From positions 11,258,693 through 11,322,692 of the forward strand of contig NC_042524.1 of NCBI RefSeq assembly GCF_900963305.1: a DNA stretch of 64,000 nucleotides, read 5' to 3'. Source of the DNA: Echeneis naucrates (Eukaryota; Chordata; Actinopteri; Carangiformes; Echeneidae). The notes under the pieces are model-generated. The model did not search any database and was not told where the DNA came from. It saw only the letters and a list, made by a program, of their open reading frames with translations. Shown here one piece after another: positions 57,801 to 61,590 of this stretch. A program made the translations under genes and the position numbers. Numbering within the stretch: the stretch's first letter is position 1; every line of letters starts with the position of its first letter.

Positions 57801-60685
57801 ACCTAGAATCTTCTGATCGGTAGTTAGACGCGTTATCCATTGCGCCACTAGCATTGAGTCTAATCTTCCATGAAAAACTCAGGGGATCCAGTATTTGTCA
57901 TAAAATTGCAGTGAGAATATGTTGAGAACTAAAACTAGACTGGCATCCCTGCTTGCCGTGACCCGGATTCGGACCGGGGTTGCTGCGGCCACAACGCAGA
58001 GTACTAACCACTATACGATCACGGCTGTTTACCTATGCCAACTGTTATGATTTTTATGTCGTTTTACTGCTGGCAGTAGGGTACAAAAATTACCTTAAGT
58101 TTCCTCCCAGGGGCTGAGCTCAATGTGGGACACAAGGCAGTCATTTTCAGGAATAACTTGTCTGTAACTTTGAAGGCTTTTCCCCACAAACATTTTCAAT
58201 GAAATCAATATCAGAATGTTCATAAAACTCCTACAAAAGGTGAAGGCCAGGTTAGAGGATTCTGAAGCTTTTTCCTCTTGCGTTGAGAAGCAATTGACTC
58301 ATTCCATTTGAAGTATTTTATGGATCGAGTGACTTGAGAAGTGGACGTTGACTGCAGTTTGGTTCAACGTCAGGGTTTCTGACCATGACAAGTTAAAAGT
58401 TACCACGAGCTAGCCAGGAGTCGAACCTAGAATCTTCTGATCCGTAGTCAGACGCGTTATCCATTGCGCCACTAGCCCTGCTTCTAGTTGTCCATTAAAA
58501 ACATAGGGGATCCAGTATTTGTCATTATTTGTCATAAAATTGCATCCGATCATGGACGACATTCAGATGTCGTGAGAATATGTTGAGAACTAAAAGTGGA
58601 CTTGCATCCCTCTTGCTGTGACCCGGATTCGAACCGGGGTTGCTGCGGCCACAACGCAGAGTACTAACCACTATACGATCACGGCTGTTTCCCAATGCCA
58701 GCTGTTGTGATTTTCATGTAGTTTTATTGCTGGCACAAAAAGTACCTTAAGTTTCCTCCAAGTGGCTGAGCTCAATGTGGGATACAAGGCAGTCATTTTC
58801 AGGAATAACTCATCTGTAACTTTGAAGGCTTTTCCCCACAAACATTTTCCATGAACTGAATGTCAGAATGTTCATAAAACTCCTACAAAAGGTGAAGGCC
58901 AGGTTAGAGGATTCTGAAGCTTTTTCCTCTTGCGTTGAGAAGCAATTCACTCATTCCATTTGAAGTATTTTATGGATCGAGTGACTTGAGAAGTGGACGT
59001 TGACTGCAGTTTGGTTCAGAGTCAGGGTTTCTGACCCTGACAAGTTAAACGTTTCCACGAGCCAGACCTAGAATCTTCTGATTGGTAGTTAGACGCGTTA
59101 TCCATTGCGCCACTAGCATTGAGTCTAATCTTCCATGAAAAACTCAGGGGATCCAGTATTTGTCATTATTTGTCATAAAATTGCAGTGAGAATATGTTGA
59201 GAACTAAAACTAGACTGGCATCCCTGCTTGCCGTGACCCGGATTCGGACCGGGGTTGCTGCGGCCACAACGCAGAGTACTAACCACTATACGATCACGGC
59301 TGTTTACCTATGCCAACTGTTATGATTTTTATGTCGTTTTACTGCTGGCAGTAGGGTACAAAAATTACCTTAAGTTTCCTCCCAGGGGCTGAGCTCAATG
59401 TGGGACACAAGGCAGTCATTTTCAGGAATAACTCGTCTGTAACTTTGAAGGCTTTTCCCCACAAACATTTTCCATGAAATCAATATCAGAATGTTCATAA
59501 AACTCCTACAAAAGGTGAAGGCCAGGTTAGAGGATTCTGAAGCTTTTTCCTCTTGCGTTGAGAAGCAATTCACTCATTCCATTTGAAGTATTTTATGGAT
59601 CGAGTGACTTGAGAAGTGGACGTTGACTGCAGTTTGGTTCAACGTCAGGGTTTCTGACCATGACAAGTTAAAAGTTAACACGAGCTAGCCAGGAGTCGAA
59701 CCTAGAATCTTCTGATCCGTAGTCAGACGCGTTATCCATTGCGCCACTAGCCATGCTTCTAGCTGTCCATTAAAAACATAGGGGATGCAGTATTTGTCAT
59801 TATTTGTCATAAAATTGCATCCGATCATGGACGACATTCAGATTCAGTGAGAATATGTTGAGAACTAAAATTAGACTGGCATTCCTGCGTGCAGTGACCC
59901 GAATTCGAACCGGGGTTGCTGCAGCAGTAGGATTTCAATCACTGCATTTTGAAACATTGTAGGGATTGAAGGACTTTTCGTGTGGACATAAATTCCAGAC
60001 TGTTCCATATTTTCAGTAGCTTTAAAAGGTTTCTCGCAGTCACTCTCAAGGTCTTCCCTCAATGTGTGGTAACGACACTGAATGTCAAGGTTCCTGTCAC
60101 CGTTGAACATTTTCTCCACAAAAATATGCTTTCAATAAAATCATTACGGTGAGAAAGTATTTTGCCTTCCATGCTTATTTTCTTCAGATGCCTTTATTTT
60201 TTTAGTGACTGCTTTTCTGTGAAGGAGGTATATTAATTGCTGAATGTGTAATGACTAAACATTATCCTGATGGTTTCGTATTTTGTTCATCTATGCCTGT
60301 GTTTAGGACGCAGTTAGCTTGCTGTCGGGACGGACATGCATCCCACCAGGATCCAGTGTTACTCTGGCTCGGGCCACTTTGCTGCTTAGTGACCTTAAAA
60401 GAGAGCAGAGCACTAAACTTCTGAAACTGACACAGAAACTTCTGCAAAAGCAGGTATACAAACAAATACATGCAGTCAGCATAATGGCATTAGTCAGATT
60501 TCAAAAATAGACGAAGATGAAAAAATTTACATTGAAACCCTTTTCTCTATTTCTTTCAGCTGCATGCTTTCGGAGAGAATGTGGCATTTAATGCTGGGAA
60601 ATTGTGTTTTTCCCCTCCTGGGCCGAGTAACATCTACCTCCCATACCTCAGTCTAATGGATCAGATTACTTTGCGAATTGGTTAA
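1174..60685 (+). CDS. cfap54: Cilia- and flagella-associated protein 54, complete gene, 56 exons (spliced)
   Basis: CFAP54 is a large protein of the motile-cilium central apparatus; mouse mutants have short-lived or weakly beating cilia and sperm flagella. I read 56 exons whose junction phases all agree, giving 7554 nt, about 2517 residues and a stop at 60683-60685. Segments match remembered CFAP54 protein: N-terminal TYYGKLDQKNPVISAFER, ALEYLLWASI with a CQCYYD motif, VVLFVWGRVKL, the FN3-like CWYQLCG...FAVAAYNSQGRLLG, CYGLLAPLIFH, LPLLALYLHF and LYGP. All introns but one are GT-AG; intron 7 is GC-AG. Mammalian CFAP54 is about 3,100 residues, so this version is shorter. Either fish lack low-complexity parts or small exons were missed. 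Intron 54 holds the 40 kb antisense tRNA array. Exons are detailed in the block entries below. Confidence 0.93.
4181..6574 (+). CDS. cfap54: cfap54 exons 7-14 (residues 273-584)
   Basis: Exons: 4181-4294, 4458-4559, 4777-4969, 5138-5230, 5343-5455, 5583-5697, 6276-6343, 6437-6574. Exon 7 ends ...YKEASIK and exon 8 begins LGAMMFKRAVYESRR; mammalian CFAP54 aligns across this join without a gap, which fixes the splice to a GC donor at 4295-4296. Other markers are LFDNSAAQFLAILEAL and VVLFVWGRVKLVMQL. The 578 bp intron after exon 12 contains an old interspersed repeat. Confidence 0.88.
4295..4457 (+). other. cfap54: GC-AG intron of cfap54 (intron 7)
   Basis: The exon ends ATCAAG and the intron begins GCAGGA; the acceptor is TTTCCAG. 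No GT donor nearby keeps both the frame and the family alignment. GC-AG introns make up roughly 1% of vertebrate introns and can mark alternatively spliced sites. Confidence 0.7.
5821..6032 (+). repeat. Decayed teleost interspersed repeat (LINE/SINE 3'-tail type)
   Basis: The order of motifs matches a very common fish repeat: a TTTCTGTGCAGTTTGGATG-like block, TTCTCCCC, GTTAGGTTAATTGGTGAC-like sequence, GGCGACCTGTCCAGG(G)TGTACCC, GTGAGCTGGGATTG, and finally GGATAAGCAGTTGAAGATG followed by GAATGAAT. Family assignment (L2-clade LINE tail or a SINE sharing it) is from memory. Several small deletions show it is old and immobile. Confidence 0.6.
6694..8818 (+). CDS. cfap54: cfap54 exons 15-20 (residues 585-886)
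   Basis: Exons: 6694-6841, 7034-7086, 7244-7372, 7576-7819, 8085-8218, 8621-8818. Exon 16 has a tandem TAG-CAG acceptor, so inclusion of one extra alanine codon may vary. Exon 18 has a charged, Lys/Glu-rich stretch (EKEEDSINKREKEAEETK) followed by a helical segment ending HRASLKLLQLNA. Exon 20 is Pro- and Lys-rich, fast-evolving linker sequence before the FN3 region. Confidence 0.86.
8925..10712 (+). CDS. cfap54: cfap54 exons 21-27 (FN3-like domain and following helices, residues 887-1203)
   Basis: Exons: 8925-9017, 9108-9296, 9400-9518, 9623-9770, 9988-10143, 10268-10390, 10590-10712. Exons 21-22 encode a fibronectin-III-like fold: CWYQLCG at the start, then VEGLVTNQKYIFAVAAYNSQ, the typical F-to-G strand pattern. 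This is the only recognisable globular domain of the family. Exon 25 carries ECDRMLVAMDLA and CYGLLAPLIFHQIP, close to mammalian CFAP54. Exon 27 could use an earlier GT, but the downstream frame requires the donor after 10712. Confidence 0.9.
10877..13000 (+). CDS. cfap54: cfap54 exons 28-35 (residues 1204-1541)
   Basis: Exons: 10877-10994, 11131-11220, 11308-11434, 11566-11668, 11940-12013, 12163-12360, 12620-12786, 12864-13000. Conserved markers are YFIEYAALLLQRTMTEGH (exon 30) and LNYIMAQAHIALLYQGLD (exon 33). Exons 31-32 are Lys/Gln-rich and look like a disordered or coiled linker. An acidic Ser/Glu stretch (SEESSQEGEDSPEFEQ) lies in exon 35. Confidence 0.85.
13171..15806 (+). CDS. cfap54: cfap54 exons 36-43 (residues 1542-1975)
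   Basis: Exons: 13171-13374, 13592-13791, 14093-14228, 14440-14569, 14702-14863, 14953-15162, 15427-15514, 15636-15806. Markers are VLAHRGKHWTTLQQICQ (mammals have a similar HRGRHW motif) and the helical repeat LHEIGDLHFYNGNMR, a TPR-like pattern. Exon 43 uses the donor CA|GTAGGT; running on to the following AG|GT would hit a TAG stop. The intron after exon 41 carries a small teleost interspersed-repeat remnant. Confidence 0.88.
15177..15262 (+). repeat. Fragment of a teleost interspersed repeat
   Basis: AGTCAAGTCAAG followed by TTTATTTTTATGTAGTGCC and CAAAGGCACTTTCC resembles the widespread fish motif TCAAGTCAAGTTTATTTATATAGC...AAGGCACTTT. Only about 85 bp is left, and the element family is uncertain. 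Confidence 0.35.
15878..17577 (+). CDS. cfap54: cfap54 exons 44-49 (residues 1975-2191)
   Basis: Exons: 15878-15944, 16075-16260, 16353-16439, 16523-16642, 16982-17029, 17436-17577. This is the best-matching part to mammalian CFAP54: YILTSDISKRTKCC, then PGTDLFSEPHRVHLDTTVSSL, LLPLLALYLHFVGTLCRD and ALEELMSCDF...LYGP. Exon 47 ends with four histidines. The introns after exons 47 and 48 (339 and 406 bp) are AT-rich; the second has a (TTG)n tract. Confidence 0.92.
17374..17397 (+). repeat. (TTG)n microsatellite followed by poly-T
   Basis: Seven to eight GTT units run directly into a T-rich tract inside the intron between cfap54 exons 48 and 49. Length polymorphism is likely; no function is suggested. 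Confidence 0.8.
17961..19341 (+). CDS. cfap54: cfap54 exons 50-54 (residues 2192-2427)
   Basis: Exons: 17961-18115, 18283-18437, 18524-18617, 18814-18958, 19184-19341. Content is helical: LDFLAKKEQLTVERLKLFLLKR, LELEIELNLLRANLYLQQGH, GVYLWLRCRLALVHSLVAHI and IQALFMVEAAALEAKRG. Exon 54 ends ...SMTMLQ in phase 0. It is followed by a 40,965 bp intron, whereas nearly all the others are under 600 bp. Confidence 0.88.
19602..19674 (-). pseudogene. Diverged tRNA-Arg(ACG)-like copy at the left array edge
   Basis: It keeps length and anticodon ACG, but differs from the consensus at about eight positions, including GTTTGATTCC in place of GTTCGACTCC in the B box and changes in the D arm and anticodon stem. 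Edge copies escape homogenisation, so this is probably a dead, older monomer. Confidence 0.7.
19817..19888 (-). pseudogene. Diverged tRNA-His(GTG) copy at the left array edge
   Basis: The acceptor stem has G4 to A (facing C69), and the T loop reads GGTTCAAATCC instead of GGTTCGAATCC. The anticodon GTG is intact. Transcription is possible, but the acceptor mismatch makes a stable product less likely. Confidence 0.55.
20250..20253 (-). terminator. Pol III terminator of tRNA-Arg, A type (representative)
   Basis: TTTT on the - strand, 7 nt after the tRNA-Arg end. The same T4 is present in the A monomers. In B monomers the run is cut to TTT (GTTTAAC), so those units lack a proper terminator here. 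Confidence 0.75.
20261..20333 (-). tRNA. tRNA-Arg (ACG), A type, reference copy
   Basis: 73 nt: acceptor GGGCTAG pairs with CTAGCTC (one G2-U71 wobble, also present in human), discriminator G, anticodon loop CTACGGA (ACG, read as ICG), variable loop AAGAT, T loop TTCGACT. It differs from human tRNA-Arg-ACG only by a few acceptor and T-stem bases. No intron. It lies 135 bp downstream of the tRNA-His on the same strand and is followed after 7 nt by TTTT. Confidence 0.93.
20447..20450 (-). terminator. Pol III terminator of tRNA-His, A type (representative)
   Basis: CTTTTAG on the - strand, 18 nt beyond the tRNA-His end. It separates His from Arg transcription, so the pair is not obviously a dicistronic unit. 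T4 is the minimal vertebrate terminator, so some read-through into tRNA-Arg is possible. B monomers keep the T4 (GTTTTAG). Confidence 0.7.
20469..20540 (-). tRNA. tRNA-His (GTG), A type, reference copy
   Basis: 72 nt: acceptor GCCGTGA pairs fully with TCACGGC, discriminator A, anticodon loop TTGTGGC (GTG), T loop TTCGAAT in a perfect B box GGTTCGAATCC. It is almost identical to vertebrate cytosolic tRNA-His. As in other eukaryotes the extra G-1 is absent from the gene and would be added after transcription. No intron. A T4 terminator follows 18 nt downstream. This sequence is the consensus to which the other A copies are compared. Confidence 0.93.
21535..21607 (-). tRNA. tRNA-Arg (ACG), A type, variant
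   Basis: G1 to T opens the acceptor end and C23 to A breaks the D-stem pair with G12; probably weak or dead. Confidence 0.6.
21743..21814 (-). tRNA. tRNA-His (GTG), A type
   Basis: Consensus sequence; partner Arg at 21535 is variant. Confidence 0.9.
22809..22881 (-). tRNA. tRNA-Arg (ACG), A type
   Basis: Consensus. Confidence 0.9.
23017..23088 (-). tRNA. tRNA-His (GTG), A type
   Basis: Consensus; the 3' flank has CCTTCTTG in place of CCCTCTTG. Confidence 0.9.
24083..24155 (-). tRNA. tRNA-Arg (ACG), A type
   Basis: Consensus; 5' flank carries the CTACTAG haplotype. Confidence 0.9.
24291..24362 (-). tRNA. tRNA-His (GTG), A type
   Basis: Consensus. Confidence 0.9.
25357..25429 (-). tRNA. 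tRNA-Arg (ACG), A type
   Basis: Consensus; CTACTAG haplotype flank. Confidence 0.9.
25565..25636 (-). tRNA. tRNA-His (GTG), A type
   Basis: Consensus. Confidence 0.9.
26631..26703 (-). tRNA. tRNA-Arg (ACG), A type
   Basis: Consensus. Confidence 0.9.
26839..26910 (-). tRNA. tRNA-His (GTG), A type, variant
   Basis: One T-stem change (CCCCGG to CCCAGG) gives a mismatch; B box itself intact. Confidence 0.7.
27905..27977 (-). tRNA. tRNA-Arg (ACG), A type
   Basis: Consensus. Confidence 0.9.
28113..28184 (-). tRNA. tRNA-His (GTG), A type, variant
   Basis: G53 to A in the last T-stem pair, which is also a B-box position (GATTCGAATCC). Confidence 0.65.
29179..29251 (-). tRNA. tRNA-Arg (ACG), A type
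   Basis: Consensus. Confidence 0.9.
29387..29458 (-). tRNA. tRNA-His (GTG), A type
   Basis: Consensus. Confidence 0.9.
30453..30525 (-). tRNA. tRNA-Arg (ACG), A type
   Basis: Consensus. Confidence 0.9.
30661..30732 (-). tRNA. tRNA-His (GTG), A type
   Basis: Consensus. Confidence 0.9.
31727..31799 (-). tRNA. tRNA-Arg (ACG), A type
   Basis: Consensus; CTACTAG haplotype flank. Confidence 0.9.
31935..32006 (-). tRNA. tRNA-His (GTG), A type
   Basis: Consensus. Confidence 0.9.
33001..33073 (-). tRNA. tRNA-Arg (ACG), A type
   Basis: Consensus; CTACTAG haplotype flank. Confidence 0.9.
33209..33280 (-). tRNA. tRNA-His (GTG), A type
   Basis: Consensus. Confidence 0.9.
34275..34347 (-). tRNA. tRNA-Arg (ACG), A type
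   Basis: Consensus; CTACTAG haplotype flank. Confidence 0.9.
34483..34554 (-). tRNA. tRNA-His (GTG), A type, variant
   Basis: G71 to A leaves a C2-A71 mismatch in the acceptor stem. Confidence 0.65.
35549..35621 (-). tRNA. tRNA-Arg (ACG), A type
   Basis: Consensus. Confidence 0.9.
35757..35828 (-). tRNA. tRNA-His (GTG), A type
   Basis: Consensus. Confidence 0.9.
36823..36895 (-). tRNA. tRNA-Arg (ACG), A type
   Basis: Consensus; CTTCAAG flank shared with 39371. Confidence 0.9.
37031..37102 (-). tRNA. tRNA-His (GTG), A type
   Basis: Consensus; first copy with the AAAAGCGG flank that dominates to the right. Confidence 0.9.
38097..38169 (-). tRNA. tRNA-Arg (ACG), A type
   Basis: Consensus. 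Confidence 0.9.
38305..38376 (-). tRNA. tRNA-His (GTG), A type
   Basis: Consensus. Confidence 0.9.
39371..39443 (-). tRNA. tRNA-Arg (ACG), A type
   Basis: Consensus; CTTCAAG flank shared with 36823. Confidence 0.9.
39579..39650 (-). tRNA. tRNA-His (GTG), A type
   Basis: Consensus. Confidence 0.9.
40645..40717 (-). tRNA. tRNA-Arg (ACG), A type
   Basis: Consensus. Confidence 0.9.
40853..40924 (-). tRNA. tRNA-His (GTG), A type
   Basis: Consensus. Confidence 0.9.
41919..41991 (-). tRNA. tRNA-Arg (ACG), A type, variant
   Basis: C23 to A breaks the G12-C23 D-stem pair, as also in 21535 and 47628. Confidence 0.7.
42127..42198 (-). tRNA. tRNA-His (GTG), A type
   Basis: Consensus. Confidence 0.9.
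43193..43265 (-). tRNA. tRNA-Arg-like, A type, anticodon changed to GCG
   Basis: A34 to G turns anticodon ACG into GCG. Two more changes lie at position 9 and in the variable loop. Eukaryotes normally decode CGC/CGU with inosine-34 made from ACG and lack a GCG tRNA-Arg, so this is probably a drifting copy, though the fold is kept. Confidence 0.55.
43401..43472 (-). tRNA. tRNA-His (GTG), A type
   Basis: Consensus. Confidence 0.9.
45080..45152 (-). tRNA. tRNA-Arg (ACG), A type
   Basis: Consensus; follows the first B-B junction. Confidence 0.9.
45288..45359 (-). tRNA. tRNA-His (GTG), A type
   Basis: Consensus. Confidence 0.9.
46354..46426 (-). tRNA. tRNA-Arg (ACG), A type
   Basis: Consensus. 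Confidence 0.9.
46562..46633 (-). tRNA. tRNA-His (GTG), A type
   Basis: Consensus. Confidence 0.9.
47628..47700 (-). tRNA. tRNA-Arg (ACG), A type, variant
   Basis: C23 to A (D stem); flank CTTCTCC shared with 43193 and 55225. Confidence 0.7.
47836..47907 (-). tRNA. tRNA-His (GTG), A type
   Basis: Consensus. Confidence 0.9.
49515..49587 (-). tRNA. tRNA-Arg (ACG), A type
   Basis: Consensus; follows the second B-B junction. Confidence 0.9.
49723..49794 (-). tRNA. tRNA-His (GTG), A type
   Basis: Consensus. Confidence 0.9.
51403..51475 (-). tRNA. tRNA-Arg (ACG), A type
   Basis: Consensus; follows the third B-B junction. Confidence 0.9.
51611..51682 (-). tRNA. tRNA-His (GTG), A type
   Basis: Consensus. 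Confidence 0.9.
52677..52749 (-). tRNA. tRNA-Arg (ACG), A type, variant
   Basis: G19 to A in the D loop, an A-box and tertiary-contact position. Confidence 0.6.
52885..52956 (-). tRNA. tRNA-His (GTG), A type
   Basis: Consensus. Confidence 0.9.
53951..54023 (-). tRNA. tRNA-Arg (ACG), A type, variant
   Basis: A58 to T in the T loop, a core B-box base; likely impaired. Confidence 0.55.
54159..54230 (-). tRNA. tRNA-His (GTG), A type
   Basis: Consensus. Confidence 0.9.
55225..55297 (-). tRNA. tRNA-Arg (ACG), A type
   Basis: Consensus; CTTCTCC flank. Confidence 0.9.
55433..55504 (-). tRNA. tRNA-His (GTG), A type
   Basis: Consensus. Confidence 0.9.
56490..56562 (-). tRNA. tRNA-Arg (ACG), A type
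   Basis: Consensus; lies just after the recombinant spacer at 56150-56262. Confidence 0.9.
56698..56769 (-). tRNA. tRNA-His (GTG), A type, variant
   Basis: C30 to T in the anticodon stem, giving a G-U pair; fold kept. Confidence 0.75.
57142..57214 (-). tRNA. tRNA-Arg (ACG), A type
   Basis: Consensus; second of two adjacent A monomers. Confidence 0.9.
57350..57421 (-). tRNA. tRNA-His (GTG), A type, variant
   Basis: G53 to T in the T stem and B box. Confidence 0.6.
58406..58478 (-). tRNA. tRNA-Arg (ACG), A type
   Basis: Consensus. Confidence 0.9.
58614..58685 (-). tRNA. tRNA-His (GTG), A type, variant
   Basis: G70 to A leaves a C3-A70 acceptor mismatch. Confidence 0.65.
59681..59753 (-). 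tRNA. tRNA-Arg (ACG), A type, variant at right edge
   Basis: G1 to T opens the acceptor stem, the same change as in 21535 near the opposite edge. Confidence 0.6.
59890..59924 (-). pseudogene. Truncated tRNA-His (3' half) at the right array edge
   Basis: Only the T arm, acceptor 3' strand and part of the anticodon arm remain, ending in GCTGC. The 5' half is replaced by unrelated sequence, which marks the end of the recognisable array. Confidence 0.8.
59930..60306. other. Intron sequence beyond the array, with faint monomer similarity
   Basis: CTCAATGTG near 60058 and TTTTCTCCACAAAA near 60109, spaced much as CTCAATGTG and TTTTCCCCACAAA are in the monomer spacer, suggest a very decayed monomer up to about 60150. 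After that comes ordinary AT-rich intron leading to the exon 55 acceptor. Confidence 0.35.
60307..60685 (+). CDS. cfap54: cfap54 exons 55-56 (C-terminus, residues 2428-2517)
   Basis: Exons: 60307-60453 and 60560-60685. Exon 55 (DAVSLLSGR, then LARATLLLSDLKREQ) continues in phase 0 from exon 54 on the far side of the tRNA array. Exon 56 ends NIYLPYLSLMDQITLRIG and a TAA. The intact frame across the 41 kb intron argues that the gene is still functional despite the insertion. Confidence 0.9.
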
Positions 60686-60754
60686 AGAAGAACTTGACAG
60701 GGCAGCAGTATGTCAGACTCTTGGGGGGTAAACGGGTTGTCTTAAAGATCATAA

Positions 60755-60777
60755 AATAAATAAACAAATGCAATAAA
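60755..60777 (+). promoter_or_regulatory. Poly(A) signals of cfap54
   Basis: Overlapping AATAAA hexamers at 60755 and 60759 and a third at 60772, 70-90 nt after the stop codon. They predict a very short 3' UTR of about 100 nt. Confidence 0.7.
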
Positions 60778-60779
60778 CC

Positions 60780-61590
60780 TTTCAGAAAGAGTTGAGTTGA
60801 TTTCTAAAATTAACTGACCTTTGAGGAGGTTCTACATTTTGATTTCTACCTCATTTTTATCCAGTATGCCAAATCCTATAAACCTTGCTTTTTAAGAGTG
60901 GTGAAAAAAGCATTCAGTCCTTTGCATAACCTAAAGTATGAACACCAAGCTCTGAAGATGGTCACCAAATGAATCTGAAAGGTCCTGAGAAAATAAATAG
61001 TCCATGACTTCAATAATTTAAACAAGGCAATTTCGCCAGGTTCTGTTTTTTGTTTTCTTGTAATGGTCACATTGGAATTTCTGGTTTTGTATTTTATTTT
61101 ATAATCTGGTTTGCAAATGTTTTTACATAAAATCTCAATCTGAAAATAACTAATAAGTTGTTATGCACTTCACGGCCAAAGGCAGTGTGAGAAAGATATA
61201 TTGTAGAAATACTACAAGTGTATAGAAGGTAATAGAAGAATTGCTACCGCATCAGAAATAAATCAGTATCACATGATGACTAAATATAACTCCGTTATAA
61301 ATCATATAAATTTGTTAACAATCCATGTTTAAACTTGTACTGATAGTTTTTTTTTTTTCTGAAGCGGTAGCCATGTTTTCTACTTCCAAATATTCTATCA
61401 CCGGATATGGTGACAGAAATAAAATTGTGAGGGAACATAAACCACAGAAATCTGCACGATAGCTTTACTTCTCAGGCATTTAGATAACACTAAGCCTTGA
61501 CACATCGGTGCAGAGAAAGGATAATTAAAGCTTAAACCGATCGTCTCCGGAAATGAAGGTGAATGAAACCTTTGTTATGTAAACAGTAAC
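60780..61590. other. Intergenic DNA between cfap54 and dixdc1
   Basis: AT-rich sequence with a T-run near 61349. I see no gene, RNA or recognisable mobile element. The two genes are head to tail about 1.1 kb apart. Confidence 0.6.

Larger units (their letters stand above)
20912..59119 (-). pseudogene. B-type tRNA-Arg set: 32 copies lacking most of the T arm
   Basis: Each copy is 62 nt, starting (+ coordinates) at 20912, 22186, 23460, 24734, 26008, 27282, 28556, 29830, 31104, 32378, 33652, 34926, 36200, 37474, 38748, 40022, 41296, 42570, 43843, 44457, 45731, 47005, 48278, 48892, 50166, 50780, 52054, 53328, 54602, 55875, 57793 and 59058. Compared with A copies, 11 bp covering the 3' half of the T arm and the acceptor 3' strand are gone. 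The acceptor 5' end is altered, and the anticodon loop reads CTACCGA, nominally ACC. The T4 terminator is also lost. Without a B box or closed acceptor stem these cannot be working tRNA genes. Confidence 0.88.
21083..59300 (-). pseudogene. B-type tRNA-His set: 32 copies with T55C in the B box
   Basis: Each copy is 72 nt, starting (+ coordinates) at 21083, 22357, 23631, 24905, 26179, 27453, 28727, 30001, 31275, 32549, 33823, 35097, 36371, 37645, 38919, 40193, 41467, 42741, 44014, 44628, 45902, 47176, 48449, 49063, 50337, 50951, 52225, 53499, 54773, 56046, 57954 and 59229. All stems and the anticodon GTG are intact, but every copy reads GGTCCGAATCC instead of GGTTCGAATCC. T55 is near-invariant in tRNA genes, contacts TFIIIC as DNA and becomes pseudouridine-55 in RNA. 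I infer weak or no expression. Copies 35097 and 37645 share a further change at position 9. A tRNA predictor may still call them genes. Confidence 0.75.
19540..59930 (-). repeat. Tandem higher-order array of tRNA-His/tRNA-Arg monomers (1274 bp unit, A+B)
   Basis: The basic unit is A (651 bp) plus B (623 bp). From 20261 to 43193 eighteen A-B units repeat at exactly 1274 bp. Reading on the - strand, each monomer is tRNA-His, about 100-135 bp spacer, tRNA-Arg, about 375-385 bp spacer. I count 32 A and 32 B monomers, in the order A-A-(B-A)n with B-B at 43843/44457, 48278/48892 and 50166/50780 and A-A at 56490/57142. A and B differ by fixed changes: B lacks 27 bp between the two tRNAs, 11 bp of the tRNA-Arg, and several bases elsewhere. 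Copies of one class are nearly identical, the mark of concerted evolution. Monomers at both ends are diverged or truncated. The array fills intron 54 of cfap54 on the opposite strand. Confidence 0.97.

Noticed and set aside
19540-59930. CRISPR-like regular repeats
   Set aside because: Period is 1274/650 bp, there are no short repeats with unique spacers, and the setting is a vertebrate gene; repeated elements are full tRNA genes.
19540-59930. tRNA-derived SINE amplification
   Set aside because: No A-rich tail, LINE-like 3' end or target-site duplications; the units are head-to-tail and each has two complete tRNAs with vertebrate cytosolic sequence. Tandem duplication explains it better.
19540-59930. 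Nuclear copy of mitochondrial tRNAs
   Set aside because: The tRNAs match cytosolic His-GTG and Arg-ACG with normal D and T arms, and the gene order does not occur in fish mitochondrial DNA.
59871-60119. 82-codon - strand open frame at the right array edge
   Set aside because: It begins in decayed array spacer and runs through the tRNA-His remnant; no domain, no promoter.
60876-61070. 64-codon - strand open frame in the cfap54-dixdc1 intergenic DNA
   Set aside because: No recognisable product and no flanking gene structure; AT-rich chance frame.
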